Assembly: GCF_022810305.1 (NCBI RefSeq)
Contig: NZ_JALGQH010000003.1
Span: 248,001 to 312,000 of the forward strand
Source: Rhodococcus sp. ARC_M6
GTDB taxonomy: Bacteria > Actinomycetota > Actinomycetes > Mycobacteriales > Mycobacteriaceae
Direction of reading: 5' to 3'
DNA length: 64,000 nucleotides
Both the position numbers and the translations under genes were made by a program. Positions within the stretch are counted from its first letter, which is position 1. Each line of letters starts with the position of its first letter. Shown one piece after another: positions 24,667-34,137 of the stretch. The notes beneath the pieces were generated by a model that saw nothing but the letters and a program-made list of their open reading frames with translations, made no database searches and was not told the origin of the DNA.

Positions 24667-25473
24667 ATGCGTATAGGTCAGCTTGCCGATGCTGCACAGA
24701 CCACACCGAGAACCGTGCGGCACTACCACCGACTCGGGCTACTGCGAGAAGCGGATCGACGTGCGAACGGGTACCGCGAGTACACAATGGACGACGTCGT
24801 ACGCCTGGTCCGAATCCGGTGGCTGGCTGAGCGCGGAGTGCCGCTGGGCTCGATAGCGGCGCTGTTTTCCGCCGATGAGTCGGACGAAGGTATGAGCGAC
24901 ACCGTTGCCGACCTTCGTGCATTGATCGGGTCGGTGGAAGCCGAACAGGCGAAGTTGGCGCGCCGCCACGGCGGGCTCACTGCGATGCTCGCCGATGCGG
25001 AGAACGGCCGACCCATTTCCGCGTTGCCCGCAGGGGTCGCTCGTGCTCTCACGCATGCAATCGACACTGCCCAGTCGACTGCGGTTCGCGTTGCGCTCGA
25101 ACGTGAACGAGACCTCCTCGAAGTGCTGGCAATGACCGGCAACCTTCCCGAGGAATTTCTGTTGTCCTACGCGTCGGCAATTGCGGACGACAAAGCGCGA
25201 CCGATTTATCTTGCGCTCCTGTCCGATTGGTCGAATTTGGAAGGGCGTGAAGTAGATTCGGCCGAGGAAGAAATCGAAGGACTCTCGCGGAGACTTCTCG
25301 ACCAATTCGATGAACAGGCGATTTCAGACCTGGAGGCCGATACTGCTGGCTTCGGATCACAGATGCCGGTCTTGCTGGAAGATGTAATTCCCGATCCGGC
25401 GCAACGCGAGGTGGTACTGCGAGTTCAACGCGCTCTACTAGCGAGAATGACTGTGACGGGAGATCTTGAATGA
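24667..25473 (+). CDS. MerR family regulator
   Basis: A 268-residue MerR protein with an N-terminal DNA-binding domain (M-R-I-G-Q-L-A-D-A-A-Q-T-T-P-R-T-V-R-H-Y, then W-L-A-E-R-G-V-P-L-G-S-I), a coiled-coil segment (about 85-115) and a helical C-terminal domain of unknown ligand. ATG 24667 is chosen because an in-frame ATG at 24649 lies inside the promoter spacer, whereas 24667 is at the predicted transcription start. The stop overlaps the start of the next gene (ATGA), so the membrane protein at 25470 is its likely co-regulated target. Confidence 0.85.
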   Translation: MRIGQLADAAQTTPRTVRHYHRLGLLREADRRANGYREYTMDDVVRLVRIRWLAERGVPLGSIAALFSADESDEGMSDTVADLRALIGSVEAEQAKLARRHGGLTAMLADAENGRPISALPAGVARALTHAIDTAQSTAVRVALERERDLLEVLAMTGNLPEEFLLSYASAIADDKARPIYLALLSDWSNLEGREVDSAEEEIEGLSRRLLDQFDEQAISDLEADTAGFGSQMPVLLEDVIPDPAQREVVLRVQRALLARMTVTGDLE

Positions 25474-26315
25474 AACTTCTGAGCGCCAAAGCTTTTCATC
25501 GAAGAATGCAACTGGTAACCGCTCTGGTCTTCCTTGTCAACGGGGCATTCTTCGTGACTGGCATTCTCACGGCGGGGCAGGCGGTACTGCTCTTTCTCGT
25601 TGTCGAAGCCCCGTTGGCGTTGTTTGTCCTCCTCGGGTTCGTGACAGCGTATGTGGAGTGTCGCCGTCGTGGACTGGGAGCTGCCGTCTCGGTATCTGAG
25701 GTGCTCGGCGATTCTCCGTTCTGGCGGCCGATTCGGGCGGAACTCCTTGCCTACCAGTCGTTGTGGTTCTGGGTGCGTGGACGAGACAAAGGCGTCGAGC
25801 CCGGCGGTGTCCCCATTCGGGCCAGCGGTGGATCACTGGTTCTCCCCGTAGCTTTCGGTATTGCCACCGTCGTCGAAATTGCAGTTCTGCATCTCCTGAT
25901 TCCGTGGATGTGGCTCAGTGCGATTTTCGCAGTGGTATCGGTGTGGTCGCTACTGGCGTTGTTCGGTTACCTCGCCGTTCATCGTGTGCACCCGCACTTT
26001 GTGACCGATTCTCGTTTTGTGCTGCGGCAATCGGGCAAGGTTGTCATCTCGATCGATCGCACACTCATTGCGTCGGCCCGCTGTAGTCGCCGATACGGTG
26101 AGACGGTACCAGCGTTGGAAGGTGGTCGACTGGTGCTGCCGAACTTGGACGGTACCAACATCGATGTTGTTCTGAAACAACCGATTCCCGCTGGATTACC
26201 GTCGATGATTCCGCGCTATCGCCGCAGTGGATCCGTCGACAGAGTCAGTTTGTACGTCGACGAACCCGCGGATCTGGTGACGGCGTTATCGAATGTCGTA
26301 AATGTCGAGAAGTAG
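25470..26315 (+). CDS. Membrane protein of unknown function, coupled to MerR
   Basis: A 281-residue protein with four predicted membrane helices in two pairs: residues about 14-35 and 38-62, then 117-140 and 145-168. The C-terminal ~110 residues are soluble and basic to neutral, rich in short beta-strand-like segments (S-G-K-V-V-I-S-I-D-R-T). I do not recognise a family. ATG 25470 overlaps the MerR stop codon by four bases. The arrangement suggests an effector or transporter component controlled by MerR. Confidence 0.7.
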   Translation: MKLLSAKAFHRRMQLVTALVFLVNGAFFVTGILTAGQAVLLFLVVEAPLALFVLLGFVTAYVECRRRGLGAAVSVSEVLGDSPFWRPIRAELLAYQSLWFWVRGRDKGVEPGGVPIRASGGSLVLPVAFGIATVVEIAVLHLLIPWMWLSAIFAVVSVWSLLALFGYLAVHRVHPHFVTDSRFVLRQSGKVVISIDRTLIASARCSRRYGETVPALEGGRLVLPNLDGTNIDVVLKQPIPAGLPSMIPRYRRSGSVDRVSLYVDEPADLVTALSNVVNVEK

Positions 26316-26358
26316 TCAGAGACCGGCGGGTTTCGTTTGTGGCGCTTATGCTTCCGCG

Positions 26359-26973
26359 ATGGCAGAGACTGCAGAACGGACACGTTACTTCGAACGGTAC
26401 GTCACCTTCATCGATGCAATTGCGGCAATCGCGATCACCCTGCTGGTGCTTCCGCTGGTCGAATTGACCAGCGATCACGACGGTACGACAGCGGAACTAC
26501 TTCGGGAGCATGCGGCTCAGTTCTATGCCTTCGGACTCAGTTTTCTGGTCATCTTTCGGTTTTGGTGGTCTCAGCATCGGTTACTTCGCTTCGTGATCGA
26601 CGGCGACGCAGCCGTGGTTCGGAGCTTGGCGCTCTGGGCGCTGACAATCGTCTTCCTGCCGTTTCCCACAGCTTTGGTGGCTACGGCATCCGTGGAGACG
26701 ACAACGAGGGCGCTGTATATCGGGACGATGGCGGTCAGCGCGGGATGTCTCGCGGTGATGGCTTGGGGCCTGGATCGGAAGCCGGAGTTGAGTGAAGGCG
26801 ATGCGTCGTCAAGCGTTGCAGCGACGACCGTCACGACGTTGATCCTCGTTGTGGCGCTGCTGATCAGCGTGCTGATTCCCGCCACGACTTACTACCCGTT
26901 GCTGTTGCTCCTGGTTTCGACGCCACTCGAGAAGCTCTGGAAACGATTGGCTTCGGGTGCACAACGCGATTGA
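26359..26973 (+). CDS. TMEM175-like (DUF1211) membrane protein
   Basis: A 204-residue protein with about six membrane helices, resembling bacterial TMEM175 potassium-channel homologues. The first helix reads R-Y-V-T-F-I-D-A-I-A-A-I-A-I-T-L-L-V-L, where the usual F-S-D signature has become F-I-D while the pore-lining I-A-I-T-L is kept. W-W-S-Q-H-R lies between helices 2 and 3. ATG 26359 is chosen because it starts at the conserved N-terminus; no strong ribosome site is visible. A short intergenic gap separates it from the preceding membrane protein gene. Confidence 0.8.
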   Translation: MAETAERTRYFERYVTFIDAIAAIAITLLVLPLVELTSDHDGTTAELLREHAAQFYAFGLSFLVIFRFWWSQHRLLRFVIDGDAAVVRSLALWALTIVFLPFPTALVATASVETTTRALYIGTMAVSAGCLAVMAWGLDRKPELSEGDASSSVAATTVTTLILVVALLISVLIPATTYYPLLLLLVSTPLEKLWKRLASGAQRD

Positions 26974-26993
26974 GACGTGGCACGATCGATCAG

Positions 26994-27443
26994 GTGACCA
27001 GCACAACCGCCGAAGCGCAGCGACTGCTTGACCTCGCGCTCCTACGCCGCGTTCGCGACCGGATCGACCGGGAGTATGCGAAGCCTTTGGATGTCGAGGC
27101 GCTCGCGCGCGGGGTGAATATGTCGGCCGGGCATCTCAGTCGCCAATTCCGGCTCGCCTACGGAGAGCCTCCGTACGCCTATCTGATGACGCGGCGCATC
27201 GAGCGCGCGATGGCGTTGCTGCGTCGCGGCGACCTCAGCGTCACGGAGGTCTGTTTCGAGGTCGGCTGCAGCTCGCTCGGTACCTTCAGTAGTCGTTTCA
27301 CGGAGTTGGTGGGAGTTCCTCCCAGCGTCTATCGGCGGGATGCTGCACAAACGACTGTGGGATTGCCGTCGTGCGTCTCGAAACAGGTGACAAGACCGAT
27401 CAGGAATCGAGAAGCGCCGACGCCCGAATCGCAACTATCGTGA
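26994..27443 (+). CDS. AraC family transcriptional regulator (DNA-binding domain only)
   Basis: A 149-residue protein consisting almost entirely of the two-helix-turn-helix AraC domain (about residues 15-115): A-L-A-R-G-V-N-M-S-A-G-H-L-S-R-Q-F, then R-R-I-E-R-A-M-A-L-L-R and C-F-E-V-G-C-S-S-L-G-T-F-S-S-R-F, ending V-G-V-P-P-S-V-Y-R. GTG 26994 is the likely start; an upstream start at 26970 would overlap the TMEM175-like stop. Similar short AraC proteins elsewhere are paired with a glyoxalase-type gene, which is absent here. Confidence 0.85.
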   Translation: MTSTTAEAQRLLDLALLRRVRDRIDREYAKPLDVEALARGVNMSAGHLSRQFRLAYGEPPYAYLMTRRIERAMALLRRGDLSVTEVCFEVGCSSLGTFSSRFTELVGVPPSVYRRDAAQTTVGLPSCVSKQVTRPIRNREAPTPESQLS

Positions 27444-27528
27444 CTGCATCCGAGAATTACGCTGAGCTATCCAGCCGTCACGGCTAAGTATTTGTATAGA
27501 CGGACACGACTGACAGATGGAGACAAGA

Positions 27529-29946
27529 GTGAGCACTGCCGCGCGGACTGCCACGAGCACAGCCAAGCGAGGGAAGGTGGATGCGTCGACCACGCAGCAT
27601 CTTGCCGACAGTCACGACCTCATCCGCGTGCAGGGCGCGCGAGTGAACAACCTTCAGGACATCAGTGTCGAAATCCCGAAGCGACGGTTGACAGTGTTCA
27701 CCGGAGTTTCGGGTTCGGGAAAGAGTTCACTGGTGTTCAGTACGATCGCCGCGGAGTCGCAGCGGATGATCAACGAGACGTACAGCGCGTTTGTCCAGGG
27801 CTTCATGCCGACGTTGGCTCGACCCGACGTCGATGTTCTCGACGGGCTGACGACGGCGATCATCGTCGACCAGCAGCGTATGGGCGTCGACCCCCGTTCG
27901 ACGGTCGGAACCGCTACCGATGCCAACGCGATGCTTCGCATCCTGTTCAGTCGACTCGGAAAGCCTCATATCGGCTCGTCTCAGGCGTTCTCTTTCAATG
28001 TCGCGTCGGCCTCCGGCGCCGGTGCGATCACCATCGAGCGCGCCGGCCGTGAGACCAAGGAGCGTCGGAGCTTCAGCATCACCGGCGGTATGTGTCCGCG
28101 ATGTGAGGGCCGTGGTTCGGTCAGCGATTTCGACCTGACGGCGCTGTACGACGACAGCAAGTCGCTCAACGAGAACGCGCTCACCATTCCCGGCTACAGC
28201 ATGGACGGCTGGTACGGCCGTATCTACCGCGGCTGCGGCTTCTTCGATCCCGACAAGCCGATCAAGAAGTACACCAAGAGGGAACTGAACGACCTCCTCT
28301 ACAAGGAGCCGACCAAGATCAAGGTCGAAGGAATCAACCTGACATATACGGGTCTGATACCGCAGATTCAGAAGTCGTTCCTGTCCAAGGACGTAGATGC
28401 GATGCAGCCGCATATCCGGGCATTCGTGGAGCGGGCAATCACCTTCGCAACCTGCCCGGAGTGCGACGGCACCCGGCTCAGCGAGGCGGCCCGGTCGTCG
28501 AAGATCAAGGGCATCAGCATTGCCGACGCCTGTGCGATGCAGATCAGCGACCTCGCCGTGTGGGTCGCCGGCGTGAAGGAACCCTCGGTGGCTCCGTTGT
28601 TGGAGACGCTCTCGGATACTCTCAATTCCTTCGTGGAAATCGGGTTGGGATACCTGAGTCTGGACCGGCCTTCCGGGACACTGTCGGGTGGTGAAGCGCA
28701 GCGCACCAAGATGATTCGACATCTCGGATCCTCGCTCACGGACATCACCTATGTCTTCGACGAGCCCACTACCGGTCTGCATCCCCACGACATCCAACGG
28801 ATGAATGATCTACTGCTGCGTCTACGCGACAAGGGCAACACAGTGCTCGTCGTCGAGCACAAGCCGGAGACGATTGTGATTGCCGACCACATCGTTGATC
28901 TTGGCCCCGGTGCCGGTAGTGGCGGTGGCACAGTCTGTTTCGAGGGGAGTGTCGAAGGGCTGCGGGCCAGCGACACCATTACCGGCCGACATTTCGACGA
29001 CCGGGCTGTGATCAAGGAAAGCGTGCGTGAATCCAACGGCGCGATGGAGATTCGCGGCGCTACGTCACACAACTTGCAGAACGTCGATGTCGATGTGCCA
29101 CTTGGTGTTTTGGTCGTGGTGACCGGTGTGGCGGGGTCGGGTAAGAGCTCGCTGATCCACGGTTCGCTGTCGAAACGCGATGGTGTGGTTGCCATCGATC
29201 AGGGTGCGATCAGGGGCTCGCGGCGCAGTAACCCCGCGACGTACACCGGATTGCTCGACCCGATTCGTAAGGCATTCGCGAAGGCCAATACGGTGAAGCC
29301 CGCGCTGTTCAGCGCCAACTCTGAGGGCGCTTGCCCGACGTGCAACGGCAACGGCGTTATCTACAGTGACTTGGCAATGATGGCCGGCGTCGCGACCATC
29401 TGCGAGGAGTGCGAAGGCAAGCGATTCCAGGCCGACGTTTTGGAGTACAAGTTCGGTGGGAAGGACATCAGCGAGGTGCTCGCGATGTCGGTGGCCGAGG
29501 CCGAGGAGTTCTTCGGCGACGGCGACGCAAAGCTGTTGCCGGCTCACAAAATTCTGGTTCGACTCGTCGACGTCGGGCTGGGCTACCTCCGCATCGGCCA
29601 GCCGCTCACGACACTGTCCGGCGGCGAGCGGCAGCGAATCAAGTTGGCTACCCACCTCGGTGAGAAGGGTGGCGTCTACGTCCTTGACGAGCCGACGACA
29701 GGTCTCCACCTTGCAGACGTCGAACAGCTTCTCGGCCTGCTCGACAAACTTGTCGACTCCGGTAAGTCTGTCATCGTCATCGAGCATCATCAGGCAGTCA
29801 TGGCGCACGCCGACTGGATCATCGACCTAGGCCCCGGCGCCGGCCATGACGGCGGAAAAATCGTCTTCGAGGGAACACCAGCCGACCTCGTTGCCGACGG
29901 TTCCACTCTCACCGGAAAGCATCTCGCGGCGTACGTCGGCGGCTGA
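27529..29946 (+). CDS. UvrA-like ABC ATPase (short class, resistance-type)
   Basis: An 805-residue protein with two ABC modules. The first Walker A, T-G-V-S-G-S-G-K-S-S, is near residue 61 and the second, T-G-V-A-G-S-G-K-S-S, near 536. Signatures L-S-G-G-E-A-Q-R and L-S-G-G-E-R-Q-R and the D-E-P-T-T-G-L-H Walker B are present. Zinc-module Cys pairs occur as C-P-R-C-E-G-R-G, C-P-E-C-D-G-T and C-P-T-C-N-G-N-G with C-E-E-C-E-G-K. It is ~150 residues shorter than canonical UvrA and lacks the UvrB-interaction region, like the UvrA2/DrrC group linked to drug tolerance. GTG 27529 has GGAGA 5 bases upstream. Confidence 0.9.
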   Translation: MSTAARTATSTAKRGKVDASTTQHLADSHDLIRVQGARVNNLQDISVEIPKRRLTVFTGVSGSGKSSLVFSTIAAESQRMINETYSAFVQGFMPTLARPDVDVLDGLTTAIIVDQQRMGVDPRSTVGTATDANAMLRILFSRLGKPHIGSSQAFSFNVASASGAGAITIERAGRETKERRSFSITGGMCPRCEGRGSVSDFDLTALYDDSKSLNENALTIPGYSMDGWYGRIYRGCGFFDPDKPIKKYTKRELNDLLYKEPTKIKVEGINLTYTGLIPQIQKSFLSKDVDAMQPHIRAFVERAITFATCPECDGTRLSEAARSSKIKGISIADACAMQISDLAVWVAGVKEPSVAPLLETLSDTLNSFVEIGLGYLSLDRPSGTLSGGEAQRTKMIRHLGSSLTDITYVFDEPTTGLHPHDIQRMNDLLLRLRDKGNTVLVVEHKPETIVIADHIVDLGPGAGSGGGTVCFEGSVEGLRASDTITGRHFDDRAVIKESVRESNGAMEIRGATSHNLQNVDVDVPLGVLVVVTGVAGSGKSSLIHGSLSKRDGVVAIDQGAIRGSRRSNPATYTGLLDPIRKAFAKANTVKPALFSANSEGACPTCNGNGVIYSDLAMMAGVATICEECEGKRFQADVLEYKFGGKDISEVLAMSVAEAEEFFGDGDAKLLPAHKILVRLVDVGLGYLRIGQPLTTLSGGERQRIKLATHLGEKGGVYVLDEPTTGLHLADVEQLLGLLDKLVDSGKSVIVIEHHQAVMAHADWIIDLGPGAGHDGGKIVFEGTPADLVADGSTLTGKHLAAYVGG

Positions 29947-30024
29947 GCGAGCCCGTTACGTGGGCCGTCTGGGGCGATTGAGCGATTCTTCGAATACCGG
30001 GCGGTCCACGTGATTCACTTTTTT

Positions 30025-30543
30025 ATGAGAAAAGCACTGCTGATTGCGCTCATGGCTGTCGGTTTGGTCGCCGGGATTGTGCCGGCGGGAGCGGCGCAGC
30101 CGTCCTGGTCCGGCGATTACTCACTCAAACGCTTCGCCGCGTCGAAACACGGTACGAGTCTGGCGGCGAGTCAGTGGGAACCTGACTTCTCCGACACGTA
30201 CACATTCAAGACGGATTGTTCTGACAGTCCCTGTGTTGCCACCGTGATCGGCGGGCCGCCGCCCGCCAACCCAACCCTGCCCCAGCCCGCGACATACACG
30301 TGGGACGGGACGCGCTGGGTTCATCCCTATGACTGGGAATGGGACTGCTATATGGGTGAGGGCGTACCAAAGGAGTGGGCGCCGGCACACTCGTTCGCGT
30401 ACTACACACCGCAAAGTGATGGCACGCTGACAGGCTCGTGGACCACCACGATCGACAGTGGTACGTGCGCAGGCACGGTGACCATGGACGTTGCTGCTTA
30501 TCCCGTTCGTCCGGCGCCTCCGGCGTTCGGCAGTGCTAGTTGA
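30025..30543 (+). CDS. Secreted protein of unknown function
   Basis: A 172-residue protein with a signal peptide (M-R-K-A-L-L-I-A-L-M-A-V-G-L, predicted cleavage after A-G-A near residue 24). The mature part has three Cys pairs or singles (D-C-S-D-S-P-C, W-D-C-Y, S-G-T-C) and Trp-rich strands (Y-T-W-D-G-T-R-W). I recognise this as a conserved exported family of mycobacteria and rhodococci without known function. ATG 30025 is preferred over 30010, which would lengthen the signal n-region. Confidence 0.78.
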   Translation: MRKALLIALMAVGLVAGIVPAGAAQPSWSGDYSLKRFAASKHGTSLAASQWEPDFSDTYTFKTDCSDSPCVATVIGGPPPANPTLPQPATYTWDGTRWVHPYDWEWDCYMGEGVPKEWAPAHSFAYYTPQSDGTLTGSWTTTIDSGTCAGTVTMDVAAYPVRPAPPAFGSAS

Positions 30544-30612
30544 ACTGCATTCTGCAGTAAAGGTTTTCGATCCTGTATCCGACGGTCTGAGGAGTCTTCG
30601 GGAGGAGGCGTG

Positions 30613-31581
30613 ATGCGTGGGGTGATCCCCGACGAGCAGCGACGGACCTTGGCGCAACTCGACGAACGACTCGACCTTTCGGTCGGGGACAGTGAGGCCA
30701 AACGCTCCGCCTTCTGGGTGATGCTGACGTTGTCGGCGGTGATCGCCGTGGCCGGCGTCGTGAGCGATTCCACCGCCACCGTGATCGGCGCGATGATCGT
30801 CGCACCCTTGTCGACGCCCATCCTCGGCGTGGGTCTGGGCATCACCACCGGCCGCGGCGCTTTGGTCGGTCGGAGCTTGCTGTACGTCGCCGGTGGCATC
30901 TGCGTCGTCGTCGTATTGGGCATTGTGTTTGCGCAGGTACTGCCGAATCCGACCAACGTTCTGACCAATTCGCAAGTGCTCGGACGCACCTCGCCGACGT
31001 TGATGGATTTGACCGCCGCCCTGGCGACCGGTTTGGTCGGTGCTATCGCTGTTGCGCGCAAAGACGTCGGCGACGTACTTCCCGGCGTCGCCATCGCCAT
31101 TTCGTTGGTTCCTCCACTGGCGGTGGTAGGTGTGTGCCTGGTATCCGGGGCTCCGACTCTGGCTATGGGCGCGTTTGTGCTGTTCGCCTCGAATGTCGTC
31201 GCCATGATCATTACTGGGACAGCCGTGTTCGTCGTCGCCGGGTACACACGCGATGCCGGGATATCGAAGACATCGCACCGCCGGGCATACTCCTTGCTGA
31301 CTGCCCTGTTGATCGTGGTTGCAATTCCGATGGTCGGCAATTCCCTGTCGTCGTTGTGGGCGACGCAGATCGGGACCGCAGCCGAACAGTGGCTCGACGG
31401 CACTCCCGGAGCAGAGGTCACCGCTGTCACGTGGCAGGGCAGTACCGCCACCGTAGCGGTGCTCGGACCTGAGACATTGCCGCCATTGGACGAGCTCGAG
31501 AAATCCGTCGACGCGCTAATTCCGTGGAATCCCGACGTGCAGGTCGTTCACACAGTCGGGGCGCGGATCGTCGTCGAATGA
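30613..31581 (+). CDS. DUF389 family membrane protein
   Basis: A 322-residue integral membrane protein of the DUF389 (TIGR00341/TIGR00271-like) family. After an N-terminal cytoplasmic stretch (residues 1-35), the membrane core has the conserved D-S-T-A-T-V-I-G-A-M-I-V-A-P-L-S-T-P-I near residue 60 and I-S-L-V-P-P-L-A-V-V-G near 165. A soluble C-terminal domain (about 245-322) follows. Transport function is suspected for the family but not established. The ribosome site GGAGGAGG lies 6 bases before ATG 30613. Confidence 0.85.
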   Translation: MRGVIPDEQRRTLAQLDERLDLSVGDSEAKRSAFWVMLTLSAVIAVAGVVSDSTATVIGAMIVAPLSTPILGVGLGITTGRGALVGRSLLYVAGGICVVVVLGIVFAQVLPNPTNVLTNSQVLGRTSPTLMDLTAALATGLVGAIAVARKDVGDVLPGVAIAISLVPPLAVVGVCLVSGAPTLAMGAFVLFASNVVAMIITGTAVFVVAGYTRDAGISKTSHRRAYSLLTALLIVVAIPMVGNSLSSLWATQIGTAAEQWLDGTPGAEVTAVTWQGSTATVAVLGPETLPPLDELEKSVDALIPWNPDVQVVHTVGARIVVE

Positions 31582-31671
31582 CGATGGTGAACAGGCAGGG
31601 AATAGCCGGCTGACCTCCATTGCTGAAAGTAGTCCGAGCTCGCGGGAATTGATTACGCCTCGGGCATGTTA

Positions 31672-31692
31672 CTTGAGTGAGTAACGCTCAAC
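31672..31692 (+). promoter_or_regulatory. HAIR-type operator (HspR box)
   Basis: CTTGAGT (31672-31678), 7 bases, then GCTCAAC (31686-31692). The left arm matches the HAIR consensus CTTGAGT-N7-ACTCAAG exactly and the right arm at 5 of 7 positions. It sits 21 bases before the start codon of the clp gene, where HspR binding would repress transcription. Confidence 0.65.
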
Positions 31693-31713
31693 TTTCTGCA
31701 AGGAGGCTTCGGA

Positions 31714-34137
31714 ATGCCAGCATTCTTCGGGCCGGAGGGTCCCGGTCGTATCGATATTTCCCGGCTCATGAGCAGGGCCACCCAGCAACTCATGGCTGAA
31801 GCTGCACGCACAGCATCTGCTCGCGGTGATTCGGATCTCGATGCACTGCACGTTCTCCGCGTCATGGCGGAGCAGGACCCGGTCCGCACGCTCATGCAGC
31901 GCGCCGGGGCTGACCCGAAAGCCGTAGTCGACGCCGTCGATTTGCGGCTCCCACAAGGCCGTGAGCAGGTCGGATTCACCGCACCCGCGCTCAGTAGTGC
32001 CGTCAAAACTGCTTTACTCGAGGCGCATCAACTGGCCCGCGCCCTCGGATCGACGTACATCGATCCGGAACACCTCTTCATTGCACTCGCCGGCGATCTC
32101 GATCACGCGCCCGGTCGTCTGCTCGCTTCTGGCGGCGTTACGCCGGAGAAGCTGCAGAATGCCGTTCGTAACCCGGATGTTCCTGCAGAAGCAGAGGAGT
32201 CCACTACGCCGATGCTCGACAAGTTCGGCGTGGACCTCACCGACCGCGCACGCAACGGTGGTGTCGATCCGGTGATCGGCCGCGCCGACGAGATCGAGCA
32301 GACTATCGAGATCCTCTCGCGTCGTACCAAGAACAACCCTGTTCTGGTAGGCGAGGCGGGTGTCGGTAAGACTGCGATCGTCGAAGGCTTGGCTCAGCGC
32401 ATTGTCGACGGTGAAGTGCCGGATTCCCTGGTAGGCAAGAGGATTGTTCAACTCGAGCTCTCCAACATGGTCTCGGGTACTCGCTACCGCGGTGATTTCG
32501 AAGAACGACTCACCAAGGTCATCGACGAGATCACGGCGCATAAAGACGAACTGATCGTCTTCATCGACGAGATGCACACCATCGCCGGTGCCGGCGGCGG
32601 CGCCGAAGGTGCAATGGATGCCGGAAACATCCTCAAGCCCAAGCTCGCTCGCGGTGAACTGCACATTGTCGGTGCCACCACGCTCGACGAATACCGCAAG
32701 CACATCGAGAAGGATCCCGCACTCGAGCGACGCTTCCAGCCTGTTCAGGTGGGGGAGCCGTCGATCGAGGATGCGATCGCGATCTTGAGTGGTTTGCGCA
32801 GTCGCTACGAGGATCACCACAAGGTGCACTACACCGACGAGGCGATCACCGCTGCGGTTGAACTGTCCGCTCGCTACATCGGTGATCGGTTCTTGCCGGA
32901 CAAGGCAATTGACCTCATCGACCAGGCGGGCGCGCGATTGCGGTTGAAGACCGCGACCGTCGATACCGCAGCGCTGCAGCAGCGTCTCGAGCAGCTCGAA
33001 GCCGACAAGGAGAAAGCCGTCGCCGACGAGTTGTACGAGAAGGCCTCCACTTTGCGTGACGAGATCAACATCGTGACGCAGCGCCTCGACAAGGCGGGAA
33101 GTGCGGCTCCGGCCGAAGAGACACCTGACGTGACTGCCGAGCAGATCGCCGAAGTTGTCGCCCGCGCAACGGGTATCCCGGCAAGCCAGATGACTCAGGC
33201 AGAGAAAGATCGCCTGCGCCGTCTGGAAGAGGAACTGCACGGTCGTGTCGTCGGACAGGACGATGCTGTTCGCGCGATTGCGCGGGCAGTGCGTCGTAGC
33301 CGCACCGGCATGAGTGACCCGAATCGTCCGGTGGGTAGTTTCTTGTTCCTGGGTCCGACTGGTGTCGGTAAGACAGAGCTCGCAAAAGCTTTGGCTGCCA
33401 CACTCTTCGGCGACGAGAACAAGATGCTGCGGTTCGACATGAGTGAATTCGGCGAAAGGCACACGGTCAGCAGGTTGGTCGGTGCACCTCCCGGATACGT
33501 CGGATACGGCGAAGCCGGACAGCTCACGGAACAAGTGCGTCGTAACCCGTACTCGGTGATCCTGCTCGACGAGATCGAGAAGGCGCACCCGGACGTGTTC
33601 AACACCTTGCTTCAGGTGCTCGACGACGGCCGTCTGACCGACGGTCAGGGTCGCACGGTGGACTTCAAGAATGCCGTAGTGATCATGACCAGTAACCTCG
33701 GCTCGGACATCATCTCGAGCAAGTCCGGTGGGCTCGGCTTCATTACCGGCGACGCTGAATCGGCTGAAAAGCCATTGCGTGATCGTGTGATGGCGCGGCT
33801 GCGTGAATCGATGCGGCCGGAGTTCCTGAATCGAATCGACGAGATCGTGATCTTCCGCAAGCTCGATACCGAGCAGTTGCACCGGATCGCGGACTTGCTG
33901 CTCGACGACAGCCGTAAGCGGTTGCAGTCCAAGGGTATCGAGATCGAGTTCACGGCTGACGCCGTGGATTGGATCGCCGAACATGGTCATCAGCCGGAGT
34001 TCGGAGCGCGTCCGTTGCGTCGTTCGATCCAGCGGGTAGTCGACGACAAGATCGCCGACATGCTGCTCGACGATCTCCTCGAAGAAGGCGGCAGCATTAC
34101 TGTCGGCGTCGACGAGGGTGAGTTGGTGTTCAGCTAG
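31714..34137 (+). CDS. Clp family AAA+ ATPase (ClpC/ClpA-like)
   Basis: An 807-residue double-ring chaperone ATPase. N-terminal repeat domain (about 1-150); first AAA with G-E-A-G-V-G-K-T near 211 and V-F-I-D-E-M-H; a short coiled middle region (about 405-455), too short for a ClpB M-domain; second AAA with G-P-T-G-V-G-K-T near 547 and I-L-L-D-E-I-E-K. The loop G-G-L-G-F-I-T-G near 678 provides an L-G-F-type ClpP-docking tripeptide, so it probably feeds ClpP. AAGGAGG lies 7 bases before ATG 31714. Heat-shock control by HspR is inferred from the upstream HAIR box. It ends in a repeated double-hairpin element. Confidence 0.9.
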   Translation: MPAFFGPEGPGRIDISRLMSRATQQLMAEAARTASARGDSDLDALHVLRVMAEQDPVRTLMQRAGADPKAVVDAVDLRLPQGREQVGFTAPALSSAVKTALLEAHQLARALGSTYIDPEHLFIALAGDLDHAPGRLLASGGVTPEKLQNAVRNPDVPAEAEESTTPMLDKFGVDLTDRARNGGVDPVIGRADEIEQTIEILSRRTKNNPVLVGEAGVGKTAIVEGLAQRIVDGEVPDSLVGKRIVQLELSNMVSGTRYRGDFEERLTKVIDEITAHKDELIVFIDEMHTIAGAGGGAEGAMDAGNILKPKLARGELHIVGATTLDEYRKHIEKDPALERRFQPVQVGEPSIEDAIAILSGLRSRYEDHHKVHYTDEAITAAVELSARYIGDRFLPDKAIDLIDQAGARLRLKTATVDTAALQQRLEQLEADKEKAVADELYEKASTLRDEINIVTQRLDKAGSAAPAEETPDVTAEQIAEVVARATGIPASQMTQAEKDRLRRLEEELHGRVVGQDDAVRAIARAVRRSRTGMSDPNRPVGSFLFLGPTGVGKTELAKALAATLFGDENKMLRFDMSEFGERHTVSRLVGAPPGYVGYGEAGQLTEQVRRNPYSVILLDEIEKAHPDVFNTLLQVLDDGRLTDGQGRTVDFKNAVVIMTSNLGSDIISSKSGGLGFITGDAESAEKPLRDRVMARLRESMRPEFLNRIDEIVIFRKLDTEQLHRIADLLLDDSRKRLQSKGIEIEFTADAVDWIAEHGHQPEFGARPLRRSIQRVVDDKIADMLLDDLLEEGGSITVGVDEGELVFS

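Noticed and set aside
30544-30558. ACTGCA-ttc-TGCAGT inverted repeat after the secreted protein gene
   Set aside because: A 6-bp stem with a 3-base loop is too weak to call a terminator, and there is no second copy suggesting an operator.
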